Below are positions 11,017 through 21,030 of a stretch of 64,000 bases of DNA, piece by piece. Both the position numbers and the translations under genes were made by a program. Each line of letters starts with the position of its first letter. The first letter of the stretch is position 1. Under the pieces are notes generated by a model. That model had not been told where the DNA came from and did no database searches. It saw only the letters and a program-made list of their open reading frames with translations. The DNA comes from Lethocerus indicus (lineage: Eukaryota; Arthropoda; Insecta; Hemiptera; Belostomatidae): the NCBI GenBank assembly GCA_019843655.1, contig JACDQD010000010.1, forward strand, positions 6,059,637 to 6,123,636, in the 5' to 3' direction.

Positions 11017-11245
11017 TAGTGTGTCCCAAAATTAACGCAAGATTTGAATTTGCCACCATTCTTGCAATAAAGTTGGCAACCCTATTGGAAAAAAAACATT
11101 TGAGGGCTGATAGCTTAGGGTTAGTACAAATGGAGCGTTACACGATAGAACAACGTGTTTTCATTGTTGAACAATATTTAAAAAATAATGAAAGTTCGGC
11201 AGCCACAGTTCGATTCAAATCTTGCGTTAATATTGGGACACCCTA
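11017..11245 (+). mobile_element. mariner-type MITE, copy 2, with transposase remnant
   Basis: The terminal inverted repeats match those of 5723-5931 (gtcccaaaattaacgcaag at the left, its inverse at the right). On the plus strand an internal frame reads MERYTIEQRVFIVEQYLKNN, then ESSAATVR. This resembles the first helix-turn-helix of mariner-like transposases and related insect domains. The frame breaks into the right repeat, so the element is a deletion derivative. It lies only 13 bp from the right end of the piggyBac-like element. Confidence 0.8.
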
Positions 11246-11250
11246 TATTT

Positions 11251-13321
11251 TATCATGATGTAAAATTGGGGTAAACAAGTAAATAATGTGTTTTTAGGGG
11301 CGTCGTACACGTGTGCACCACCGGGCATCTCAACCCCCGCCAGGGGGGTCGCTATTAACGGGGCATTCAGCGGTTTATTTGGTTCTCCATTTTCTCCCAT
11401 TTTCTGAGACACAATACGCCCGCTAATTCGGCCCCAAATTCATTCATCCCCCAATCTTCTCGTGCGTGCCAGTTAAAAGAGTTCGAATATTTATTTGTCG
11501 GTACAACTAATTTCATTATTCAGTCCGAATAAGGCCCCTTTTTCGGCCTCTGAACAAGCCCCGGACAAAACATATGAATGAAAAAGTCGAATCAGTCTCA
11601 CTTGAGAAATTTATTCATGATATCCGAAATTCTATATTGTTTAATTTACCTGTTCAAACTGGAAGACTCCTAAAAGAACAAATAGTGTCGGTCCCTCATT
11701 TATGATACGCATGAGTGAATAACTTAATTTAGGGCTTAAATTTGGATTAAATGTTATATTGATATTTATTTATTTATTTTCTGAATACAGGTTATTAACC
11801 CTGACAGTGTTTACTGGGAAAATAGTTGAAGTTCAATCGACACTCAAGGGGGTGGCCGAAGAGACACTTACCCAACTTTGAAACTTTGGCTCCATTCAGT
11901 GGGGGGCCCCACTCTTTGAAATAAAAGTGATTAAAGTGACCGAGGTTTATAAAGTTTCTTTTCAGCGTTTATTATCGACTGGCTGTTTCGGCATGAGGGG
12001 GAGGGGTTCTCACCCCTATTTATTTCGTTCGCGGGGGACACAATGCCGGCCCTGTATAAACCTCCCTTATGCGTATTATTCGCTTTTGGGGGTAAATTGA
12101 CAGCTCCTTCAATGCCCCATTCACGACTAATTATCCCCCCCCCTACTCCCAAGGTATTATGAAGGCTGTAAAGATAGAAATAAAGGGAAACTTAACTTTG
12201 TTTTTAATCTTGGGATAGTACGCCGAAACGCCTCTGAACGTTCTAAGATGAAGTTTATTAGTTAATTTTATTTATTCAAGCTTCACTGTCGCATATATTA
12301 GGCCATAAAGGAAGTAAATTTCTGTAGAGCTCTTCAATAGTTAGGGCGTTTTGTTCTGTTTACTTAAGCTGGTTGTATTATCTTATTCCAATATTATATC
12401 TTCTAATGCCCGTTCACGTATCTATATATGATTGTTTTTACTTTAATTTTATTCATACGACTCGTTCGAACGTGAAAATCTCATAAACTTCTTCCTATTC
12501 CGTTCAAATTATACTTGATTGGCTGAAATATTTAATTTTTAAGAGATATTCACGCCGCAAACCCGCCCGCCCACATACACTGAACCGAGGAAAGCCGTCG
12601 TACGACAAAGCGGTAGGCCGCAGTGTGGAGTAAGCTCATTAAGCGGGATCCCGTGACTAGCGCCTGACGACGCATAACTTGAGCCCCCTGAGCCCCTACC
12701 CGACCGAGACACAAGTGTTGCCCAGATTGCCGCAAGTAATCCCCGAATTGACTCATGATTATAACCGAAAATAATGCCAAATTTTAGCTTGTTTATTTTT
12801 AAATTTAGCTTGATTAATAATCACGCTGAATCTTGAAAATTCCCATCAATATATTGGGCAGGGTACGACGAATGCATCTTCAATATAAAAAGGCCTTATA
12901 CTCAAAAGTAAAATTAAATTCTGCTCTACAGTTGAACGTAAGCTTGGCACGTACTAATGTACTTACACATAATGAAGTCATCCGATCAGCTCCGCCGGTA
13001 ATAAACTGCTAGTGCGTCCTTATCACTTTGAATTTCCAACACTTTTTTATGATGGCACACTAAGAACTCCTTGTAAGTCGGGGAAATATGAGGATAGGAA
13101 AGCGAAAGAAAGAAGACTGGGCATGTTTTAACGATAAAATATTTATAACTTAAGAAAACATTAGGTCGGAACTGTAAGTAAGGCGGGATATAGAAATCTC
13201 CCAGCTGTAAAGCTTGTGGAAAATTTTGAATTTTCACATTTTCAACAAATTAACACTAGCCAATAAATACGGTACAGTAGTCCCGAGTAGATTCGCGGTT
13301 TGTTTTTTTTTTCTTTTCTTC
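11251..13321. other. intergenic, including probable 3' UTR of the aspartic protease gene
   Basis: No gene recognised. The frame at 12550-12780 (minus) lies in a GC-richer island but has no family features. The nearest AATAAA on the minus strand downstream of the protease stop is near 12791, so the protease 3' UTR may occupy part of 12.8-13.3 kb. Confidence 0.4.
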
Positions 13322-16300
13322 CTACCTGTGCAAGCCGAAACCGACCTGCTTGGTGCCGAAATCGAAAATCGTGAAATACTTCCCGATGAAGCTGTTGCCG
13401 AGAATCCAGTAGTGCTCCTCGCTGCCGAGATCCGTTAGGCCGTCCGTGCACATTCCGAAGACGTACTTGTGCTGCAATGAATATCGATATAAATTTCGGG
13501 TGCGCTTAAAGCGGGGTTGGGGGGGAAGTATTGCGGGACGGTATAATCGGGGAATCGAAGGCGTTCGGTGCCTTGCGGGTTAGTATAAAGGAGGAGTACA
13601 AGTAACCGAGTGTTTCGCAAAAACATTTTTTACGACTCACCGGAAATTTAAATCAAAAATTTAAACATATTGAATTGAATTCTTTCCCTTGGAAGAAGTA
13701 TCGCTGCCGAACGCATTTTTTTATTATTGAACGTTTAATATATCGATATTAATAGTGACGAGGGGCGACTTCCAAGCGGTAGTGTAATTTAATTATGCAC
13801 GAATGTAAATTTTTATATTTTCGTTTACCTTAATTGCGTAGTCGGCAGCCGCTAGGACGAACTTTTTGCCGCCAATGACGAAACTTAGAGGCGGCATTTC
13901 TTCAAGTCTTGAACACATAAACTGAAAATTCAGTAAAAAATTACGGGTTACAAAATAAAATGTATTAACGTCGTTTATATAATATCGAATATATTTATTT
14001 ATAATAAATGAATATTAAAACATTCGGTTAATTAATGTAGTATCAACTCGTCCGGGGTTAAAATGAGTTTCAGTTACTTCCCAACTGTCCAAATTGACAG
14101 GGAGCCTACTGAAAGGGACGTTTCTTAATTTTGTGACGGGCACGTGAGCTCACGTATGTGTGTGTGTGTGTACGTGTATAATACACGAGTGGTTGTCTGT
14201 CTGTTTGATTGATTATGACCGCCATCGGTGATAAGAGAGGGCGCTCGTTTGATCGATGGCCCACTCGGTTGCCGCTCGTCACCCGCTATCTAATCCTGTC
14301 CGACTGCTAATCGAATTATCGTTGGCTAGATTTCGATTTTTGATTTATGTCTGATTTTACGGTGAAATTTTTTTGTTTAAATCTCTTTTAAACAGGGCGC
14401 CAACAGCCGGTGACTGCGGCGTATCGAAATATTTAAAATCCCCGTTCTTACAACTTCTGTTATAGCCCCTCATAACTTATTTCCACCCGAGATTATTTTA
14501 ACATATTTACTACTAGTCATACAAACTTGCGGTGTTTCTGTCTCCTCTCGCCGGTTCGGTCTTTTGCTAGACCGGTTTAATCCCTCAGTAACGGTGTTTT
14601 TCGGGCATCCTCACTGCACTGTCACCTTACTTACTGTCACAGTACAAGTGGAAGCCCGAAAAACATCCAGTGACTAACGCCGCTACTGAAGGTGGCGAGC
14701 AGCCGAAACCGGTCCAGCAAAAGACCGAACCAGCGAGAGGAGACAGATACACCACAAACCTACGTTAATACCTTTTCTTGAGCGATGTTGTGTGACGGAA
14801 ATAGCAATAGTAAAGAGATAATTGCGCCAAAGTATTCATATTTATACTTTTACTCAATTTCTACTGTATTATAGGATACAAAAAAATTTTCAGCTTACGT
14901 ATCCGTCGTTTTCCGCGTTTCTCGATACCTTCCTGACCTCCTTTATCAGTTGGTCCGGTCCCATAATGCCTTCCGCACCCGTATCCAGCCTAGCTCTGCA
15001 GTCCTTCGAACACAGCGTCTTATTGCCGATGGATATCCTGAAAGTACGTACAAAATGAGACCGTAGTCGTTCAGTTTCAAGTCCATGGCTCTAACAAGAG
15101 CTCAACCGACAACGGAAACTTCCGGAGCTTCAGAATCAATAAATTAATAATGACAATTGATTGTCCGATTGTGAGCCGGAAATTCTCGGTCGTATTTACG
15201 AGAAATTCTTCAAGATTCAATATTGATGAAAATCCCTTCAAATATTTCAAGTTATTGTCGATAAATAAATGAACAGTACATAAATATGTACTCTGTGTGA
15301 TGTTTTTATTATTGTTACTGTTGCAATTCAAGTAACTGAACGCAAACTAAATGATACTGACGACGCGTTTCCGTTCCGTGTGAATGCATTATGAATTATT
15401 TTTAAATTTAAATTAATATATACTGACGAGTCAATGTTGATTGTCCAGCAGTTGTCAATTACTACACTGGTGAATGCCAGAGTTTCCGTTTTGACCAAGC
15501 TGTAGTCAATTCCGCCAATGCCCATTTCATTTCTGTCACTGAAACAGGAAATGCAAATTTAACGCCTGTATCCCATTACAGTATTCCAAGTCCCAAAAGA
15601 AATGTAAGGCAAATATTAAATCCCTATCGTTCTAGAGGCCAGTGGGGTTATTTAATTTTCATTTAGTTTTATTCAATTTTAATAGCGTGATCCGCCAGCC
15701 AAACCAACCGATATAATTTCATTTATTTTTTTAATATATTTATTCTATATCACTAATATTTTTCTAGAATTTGAATTAGTTTCTATCGAAAGATATTTTT
15801 ATTCAGTTATTTGTTTTGAACTTTATTTCTTGATCAGATGGACGGAAATTCGGCCCAAATAATTTTTGTTATTTGCTACCGCAGTATGGAATATTCATTA
15901 ATAAAATCACATACTTGGTTTTTAATTGACGAGAACAACACACTTAGAAAACAGTCCATATCAGTAAGTGTAACTGTATAAGTCATTAGTAATTGTTATG
16001 AAGCCATTATCCATCATTTTATGGTTATATAACGGAATACGTACGTTTGGCCAATATTAATATTAAAGAAATGAAATGTACGGCGGGCGCATCAATTATT
16101 AACAGTTAATTATTCCACACTTCGAAAAGTTTTCAAACGGGGAATTTAATTACTTTGGATTCATTCAGTTATAACACAATGCGCCTTATTTATATTAAAT
16201 CAAGGGATTTGACCTTTATTTCGGCTGATATTACGCTGTTATAAATTTAAATTTCCTCTTCTAGTTCATTTGATCGTAATGCGATTTTGTTTTCGTTCAG

Positions 16301-19197
16301 GCGTAATTTCGTTTAAGAACGCTTTACTTCATTATTTTTGGGTTTTGTATAAGATGTAATGTATGTATTTATTCTAATAGAAATTTTCGTTGATTTGTAA
16401 AAGGAAACTGTTAATACCGTAGGTTTGTGGTGTTTCTGTCTCCTCTCGCTGATTTGGTCTTTTGCTAGACCGGTTTCGGCCGCTCGCCATCTTCAGAAGC
16501 GGTGTTAGTCACTGTTGGCAGCGAGAGGAGACAGAAACACCACAAACCTACTGTATTCCAACCGCTGGCAGACCACAAAACAGGTATGTTAAACTAGAAA
16601 CTGTTAATAGTTTTGAATACCTGTTTTGTGGTCTGCGAGGGGTTGGAATACGGTAGACTTGGTTTCTGTTTCCGGTTTGGTCTTTTGCCAGAGCGGTTTC
16701 GGCAACTCGTCATCCGTCACTTTGGATGTTTTTTGGGCATCCTCATTACACTGTCACTGTCACTTTACTGCCCCCTGAGTGACAAGTGACAGTGACAGCG
16801 CAGTGAGGATGCCTAGAAAACATCCGAAAGTGAGTAACACCGCTGCCGAAGATGGCGACCGGCCGAAACCGGTCTGGCAATAGACCAAAACTGCGGGAGG
16901 AGACAGAAACACGCCATATCTACGGAAACCGTTAATGATTTTACTGGATAGGGCCTTAGTATCTTCGATACTTCAGACTTGGACAACCGAACGAATTCCC
17001 TGTTCTGAGACCCGATTCTGACTTTCGCCGGGGACTTAGCCAAGAAGTACTGACTCGTTCAAGTAGAGCGTGATGACCCTATCTTTTCGCGAGCCCAAAA
17101 TTTTAAAGTAGGGCGGCGGCGGTATGTGGGGCGTCTCGAAGGATTCCGGCAAGGCGATGCCGAAAACTCCGTCGAAATATTCGCCTTCGCCGACGGTCCA
17201 CCCAGACCGCTTCACGACCTCGACGAAACTCACGTTTTTCAAGTTTTGAACCAGCTGGCCTTTGCCGACCTGAAACGGAGAAAATTCGAAATTAAACAAC
17301 ACTTTTTTTAACTGTTTTATTTTGCACAATCAACCTATACAGTTATGGGTGCAATTGATACATGTGATTATTTCGGCGTGTTAGTCACGACAAAGAAACC
17401 ACCCAATGATGGCACTTTTGACATGTTTTAACATGTGAGGTGGTCTCTGGGCCAGTGGCGTTTAAGCCGTCGTGGCGGGGATAGTGAATGGGTAAAAGAA
17501 GAAAGGGGCTGAACGAGTGGATTTGGATGTGGAGAGAGGCGGGATTGGAATTTAAGGAAGCGTGATTTTGCGACTTCGTCTACTGTCGGTATGTTGAGGT
17601 CATTATGGATTGTTCGGTTAGAAATATACCCTGGCGAGCATTAAGGATGGTACGAAGGACTTTTGATTGGAATCTCTGGATGCGGGCGATGTTGGATTTC
17701 CTAGCGGAACCCCATGGCTCTATTCCGTAAGTCCATGTCGGTTTTAAAATGGTTTTGTATATTGTAAGTTTGTTGTCTACTGTCAGTTTTGATGTCTTTT
17801 CAAGTAGAGGTCTGAGACAGCACTCTAAAATTTCATAATACTCCAGGGAGGGCGGGTTTTATCGCCCTTAAAAAAACCATAAATAGAACCAAAATTATGC
17901 GGGATCTGCTTTTATTTCGAGCGAAAAATTACAACATTGAAAAACTTCAAAATTCAACATGTTACTTGTTGGTACCAATTATTTAGAAAAACATTAAATA
18001 CTCTGGGGCCAGTCTATTTTTGTTCCCAAATAAATTTATTGTATCTATTTCCCCGTTTCCGAATACGAAATCTTGACAAAAGACATAAATAATGCGATCG
18101 TAGGTTTTCATCATAATTGTGGCAAGAATAGTATTGAAATTCCTTTCTGGGTTGAATTAAATAAATTATAATTTATTTGCGGATACTAAATATACATATC
18201 CGTAAAGTATATGTACATACACTAGATATGGATATTGATTCGGATGGAATTTTCTTGATTGAAAATTTAAATAAACTCACCGACAAAATATCGTGAGAAA
18301 CAAATCCCGTGGATTCGTCCTGTAATGTTACAGTGGTGTTATCGGTAATGTAAGTCTTCGACTTGGACCCGTAAAACCTGTTGTGATTCCCTGTAATCAA
18401 TGAATATTGTCAGCGCAAACTACAAATTTATAAAACTGTAATACACTATTTAATATTTATTATATAATATTAAGGTTATAAAATTGATTCTAAATGTTAA
18501 GATATAACTTTTTTCTGGATCGGTTTGTGGATTAGAAGCTTACACTTATTAATATCTATAATTGTTGATAGTGTACGTATGCGTAAATACATTAGTTTTT
18601 AGCTTCCGATATTTTATTTTAATTTACTATGTATGTAAACTCTTCTGCAACGTACAGAAATATTTATATTACAACAGGCGCGCTGTTTTCTGCGATGAAA
18701 CGTTTTTACTAAAAAATGAAAGACCGGCCTAGAATTTTGGAAACAGACTACGCATTGAGTAATAAGTAATTAACTGACTTACAGCATGCGATCGACATAT
18801 ACGAACAGCGTTCCGAATACGCCCATATCGTGTTTCCGGAAGTGTCGATTAGGAGGTCCAGGTTCTGAGGGGGAGTGCCTAGGCCGAAGGTGCCTACAAT
18901 GCCGCTCTCCGTCTTTTTTAACGGCACCCTGCGAATTAAAATTTATAATTGCGACGCCGGTTGAATTGAATTTATTGTTCGGGAAATGAGAAAAGGTATT
19001 GATCCGGTCTAAATATCTGCGCCTAAATACTGTAGAACTGTTTAGCGGTACACTGAATAATTCAGCTGTTGCGAACGAAGCTAACTGCAGTCCTCGGGAT
19101 ATGTGCTAAAGACTTTAAGAGACCTGACGATCATGTCGGCGGACGCTGGCCCGGGGCCGAAGAGAGCCGCAAGCAGCAAGACAGCACAGCTCCACAT
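13322..19197 (-). CDS. cathepsin D-like aspartic protease homologue, probably impaired, 345 aa, 8 exons
   Basis: Family A1 aspartic peptidase fold. The coding exons are 19124-19197, 18783-18928, 18281-18390, 17055-17269, 15428-15538, 14899-15037, 13829-13921 and 13322-13471. All junctions are GT-AG with matching phases. Residues 1-20 form a signal peptide. MIVRVPLKK resembles the start of a cathepsin D propeptide, but about 35 further propeptide residues are absent. FGLGTPPQ leads to the first motif DTS (D53), where the family has DTG. CSYMSIAC, CSKDC and a later MC/MC pair keep the three usual disulfides. The flap reads LQDESTG, without the usual Tyr. The second motif is DTG at D237. The C-terminus has WILGNSFIGKYFTIFDFG. 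Both aspartates remain, but the missing prosegment, DTS and lost flap Tyr suggest a weak or non-catalytic, Bla g 2-like secreted protein. Introns hold MITE copies and a jockey fragment. Confidence 0.92.
14525..14766. mobile_element. palindromic MITE (family P), shortened two-arm copy
   Basis: Both arms are present in inverted orientation. The left arm runs ggtgtttctgtctcctctcg to gtcttttgctagaccggttt and the right arm is its inverse, ending accacaaacctacg. The centre is gggcatcctcactgcactgt / gtcacagtacaagtg. The left arm has lost the GGCTGCTCGCCATCTTC core. It lies in the intron between the 14899-15037 and 13829-13921 exons of the aspartic protease gene. Confidence 0.88.
16417..16585. mobile_element. 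palindromic MITE (family P), internally deleted copy
   Basis: The left arm (gtaggtttgtggtgtttctg to ttagtcactgttggca) joins directly to the far end of the right arm (gcgagaggagacagaaacac to accacaaaacaggtatg). The central repeats and the right core are deleted. It lies in the 15539-17054 intron of the aspartic protease gene, head-to-tail with a second copy. Confidence 0.88.
16612..16922. mobile_element. palindromic MITE (family P), near-complete copy
   Basis: It begins with the outer end gaatacctgttttgtggtct and continues through the left arm, the centre (tgtcactgtcactt, then agtgacagtgacag) and the right arm to about 16922. It follows the internally deleted copy after about 26 bp, in the same protease intron. 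Confidence 0.9.
17330..17830 (-). mobile_element. jockey-like retrotransposon fragment, 3' end
   Basis: It shares the 3' signature cacaatcaac...acagttatgggtgcaattg with the copy at 1830 and the block cacccaatgatgg with the copy at 53270. Further on, minus-strand translation in broken frames matches the HDLNIPTVDEV and ELWGSAR/IARIQRFQSKVLRT region. It is 5'-truncated, lies in the intron between the 18281-18390 and 17055-17269 exons of the protease gene, and has the same orientation as that gene. Confidence 0.82.
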
Positions 19198-19269
19198 GCC
19201 GGATTTATGCCGTACGATAAGGTGTAATCAGTCCGACGATGTCCTGGACACTCCCTTCGGCGGCCTGGC

Positions 19270-19275
19270 TTTATA
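19270..19275 (-). promoter_or_regulatory. TATA box of the aspartic protease gene
   Basis: TATAAA on the minus strand (context GGTTATAAAGCC) lies 73 bases upstream of the start codon at 19197. With a start site about 30 bases downstream, the 5' UTR would be about 40 bases. Confidence 0.55.
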
Positions 19276-19442
19276 ACCGTCCCCGCCACCTTTACCCGAA
19301 CGCTGATAACGAACTCCCCCGATCTACGGCCTACTCGAGATTCTGCCCCCACCAACTGGAAACGATTTGTTCCGGATATTGGTTGAATGTTGGACCTGCG
19401 AAAACGAATTACAAAAAATATATTTCTTCTAATTTAATATAA

Positions 19443-19640
19443 TTGTTTTGAGGGGTTGGAATACTGTAGGTTCGTGATGTTTCTGTCTCCTCTCGCCGGT
19501 TTGGTCTTTTGCTAGACCGGTTTCGGCTGCTCGCCATCTTCAGTAGCGGTGTTAGTCACTGTTGGCACTTTGGATGTTTTACGGGCATCCTCAATGCACT
19601 GTCACTTTCACATGTACTGTAGTGAAATTAGTACTGTTCT
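19443..19640. mobile_element. palindromic MITE (family P), left arm
   Basis: It runs from tgaggggttggaatactgta through the tctgtctcctctcgccggtt, agaccggtttcggctgctcg and ccatcttcagtagc core to the centre near 19,620. No right arm follows. It lies upstream of the protease promoter. Confidence 0.88.
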
Positions 19641-20711
19641 GTATATTTGTGGACAAAATACTAACTACTTTTTTTACTTATTCCTCTCTGTTTGGCGTTT
19701 GCCTAAAGCCCGTCATACAGTACATACTATATATTGACCAATATTATCGACAACTCTCTGCCACATTTCCGGCAAATTTTCGATTCCCCTCTTGAAGAAC
19801 TCCTCAAGACCAAAATACATCTTATCAAATTGTTTATTACTTTTGGGTACACCTAATATAAACTAGTTTCTTACCGGAAAGAGAACGCAGGACTGGAAGG
19901 AGTGTCCTTAAGGTATTGTCTAAGGAAGTCTAAAGGAACAATGTGGAATTGATTTATTATTGGGATGTTCTAATCTCAGTGATATCGAACCGCCCCTCTA
20001 TAGTTTCGATGTCACTGAATGGACAAAATTATTTTTTGTTCCGCATTTTTTCTCAGACCGAACTATTTCGCCTACGATTCGTCCCCTAGGCGAGGCACTT
20101 TGGCCAGAAATTGCGATCTGCGGCGACTGGGAAAACGCTCGTCCTATATTAGCCTGTCCGAGCCTAATTGCCAATTAAATAGCGCCTCTGACATTGCTGT
20201 CCGTTCGGCCTTTCAGACGCCTTCTTTCCACGGCCAGCTGCTAAAGACCCTCTTTGGTGACTCCACTGTTAATTAGACCCCCTCCGGGTCCGGGTTTCCT
20301 GTAAATCGTAGTCTGGAAAACTACCCTGAAGTCCGTCGTTAGTCCACATGTACTTATTTCGGGAATCTTGGCACGATGCATTGATATTATATGTAACCTG
20401 TTATTGTAGGTTCGATTTGACTTCAGTTTTAATTTTTATTTTTAATTCAATTTAATCGTGACTTATTCGGGTGTTCGGAACAACAACACTATTGGGAAAA
20501 CCAGTCTATACATAGATCACCTATTGTGATTGTGTTTTATCCTGTAAAAGTGCTAACAGAACGCTGCAGCGGAAACAGACAATATTACTGGCGGTGGTTT
20601 AAAACCAATAACTGAAATCGTGAAAGTGATGACTCCTCAGCATTCGTGTTATGAAAATATTTTACAATGGATTAAACAGTATTTAAACAATGGATAAATT
20701 AGTTAGTTCAG
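19641..20711. other. intergenic, no gene seen
   Basis: Open frames at about 19960-20276 have no recognisable features or splice context. No gene supported. Confidence 0.45.
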
Positions 20712-21030
20712 AATACCTGTTTTGTGGTCTGCGAGGGGTCGGAATACCGTAGATTTCGTGGTTTTCTGTCTCCTCTCGCTGGTTCGGTCTTTTGCTAGAC
20801 CGGTTTTGGCTGCACGTGATCTTCAGTAGCGGTGTTAATAACTTTTGGGACTTTGGATGCTTTTCGGGCATCCTCACTGCACTGTCACTGTCACTTGTAC
20901 TGTGTATATTTGTACTTTGGCATCCAAAGTGCCAGTACTGACTAACACTGCTACTGAAGATGGCAAGCAGCCGAAACCTGTCTAGTAAAAGACCAAACCA
21001 GCGAGAGGAGACAGAAACACACGAAATCCA
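20712..21030. mobile_element. palindromic MITE (family P), two-arm copy
   Basis: The left outer end gaatacctgttttgtggtct is followed by the complete left arm, a central tgtcactgtcacttgtactg, and the right arm from tggcatccaaagtgccagta to cacacgaaatccacg. It is among the more complete copies, although the outermost right end is missing. Confidence 0.9.

Noticed and set aside
12550..12780. 76-codon minus-strand frame in a GC-rich island
   Set aside because: No signal peptide, domain or splice site was recognised. Other frames in the same interval are also partly open.
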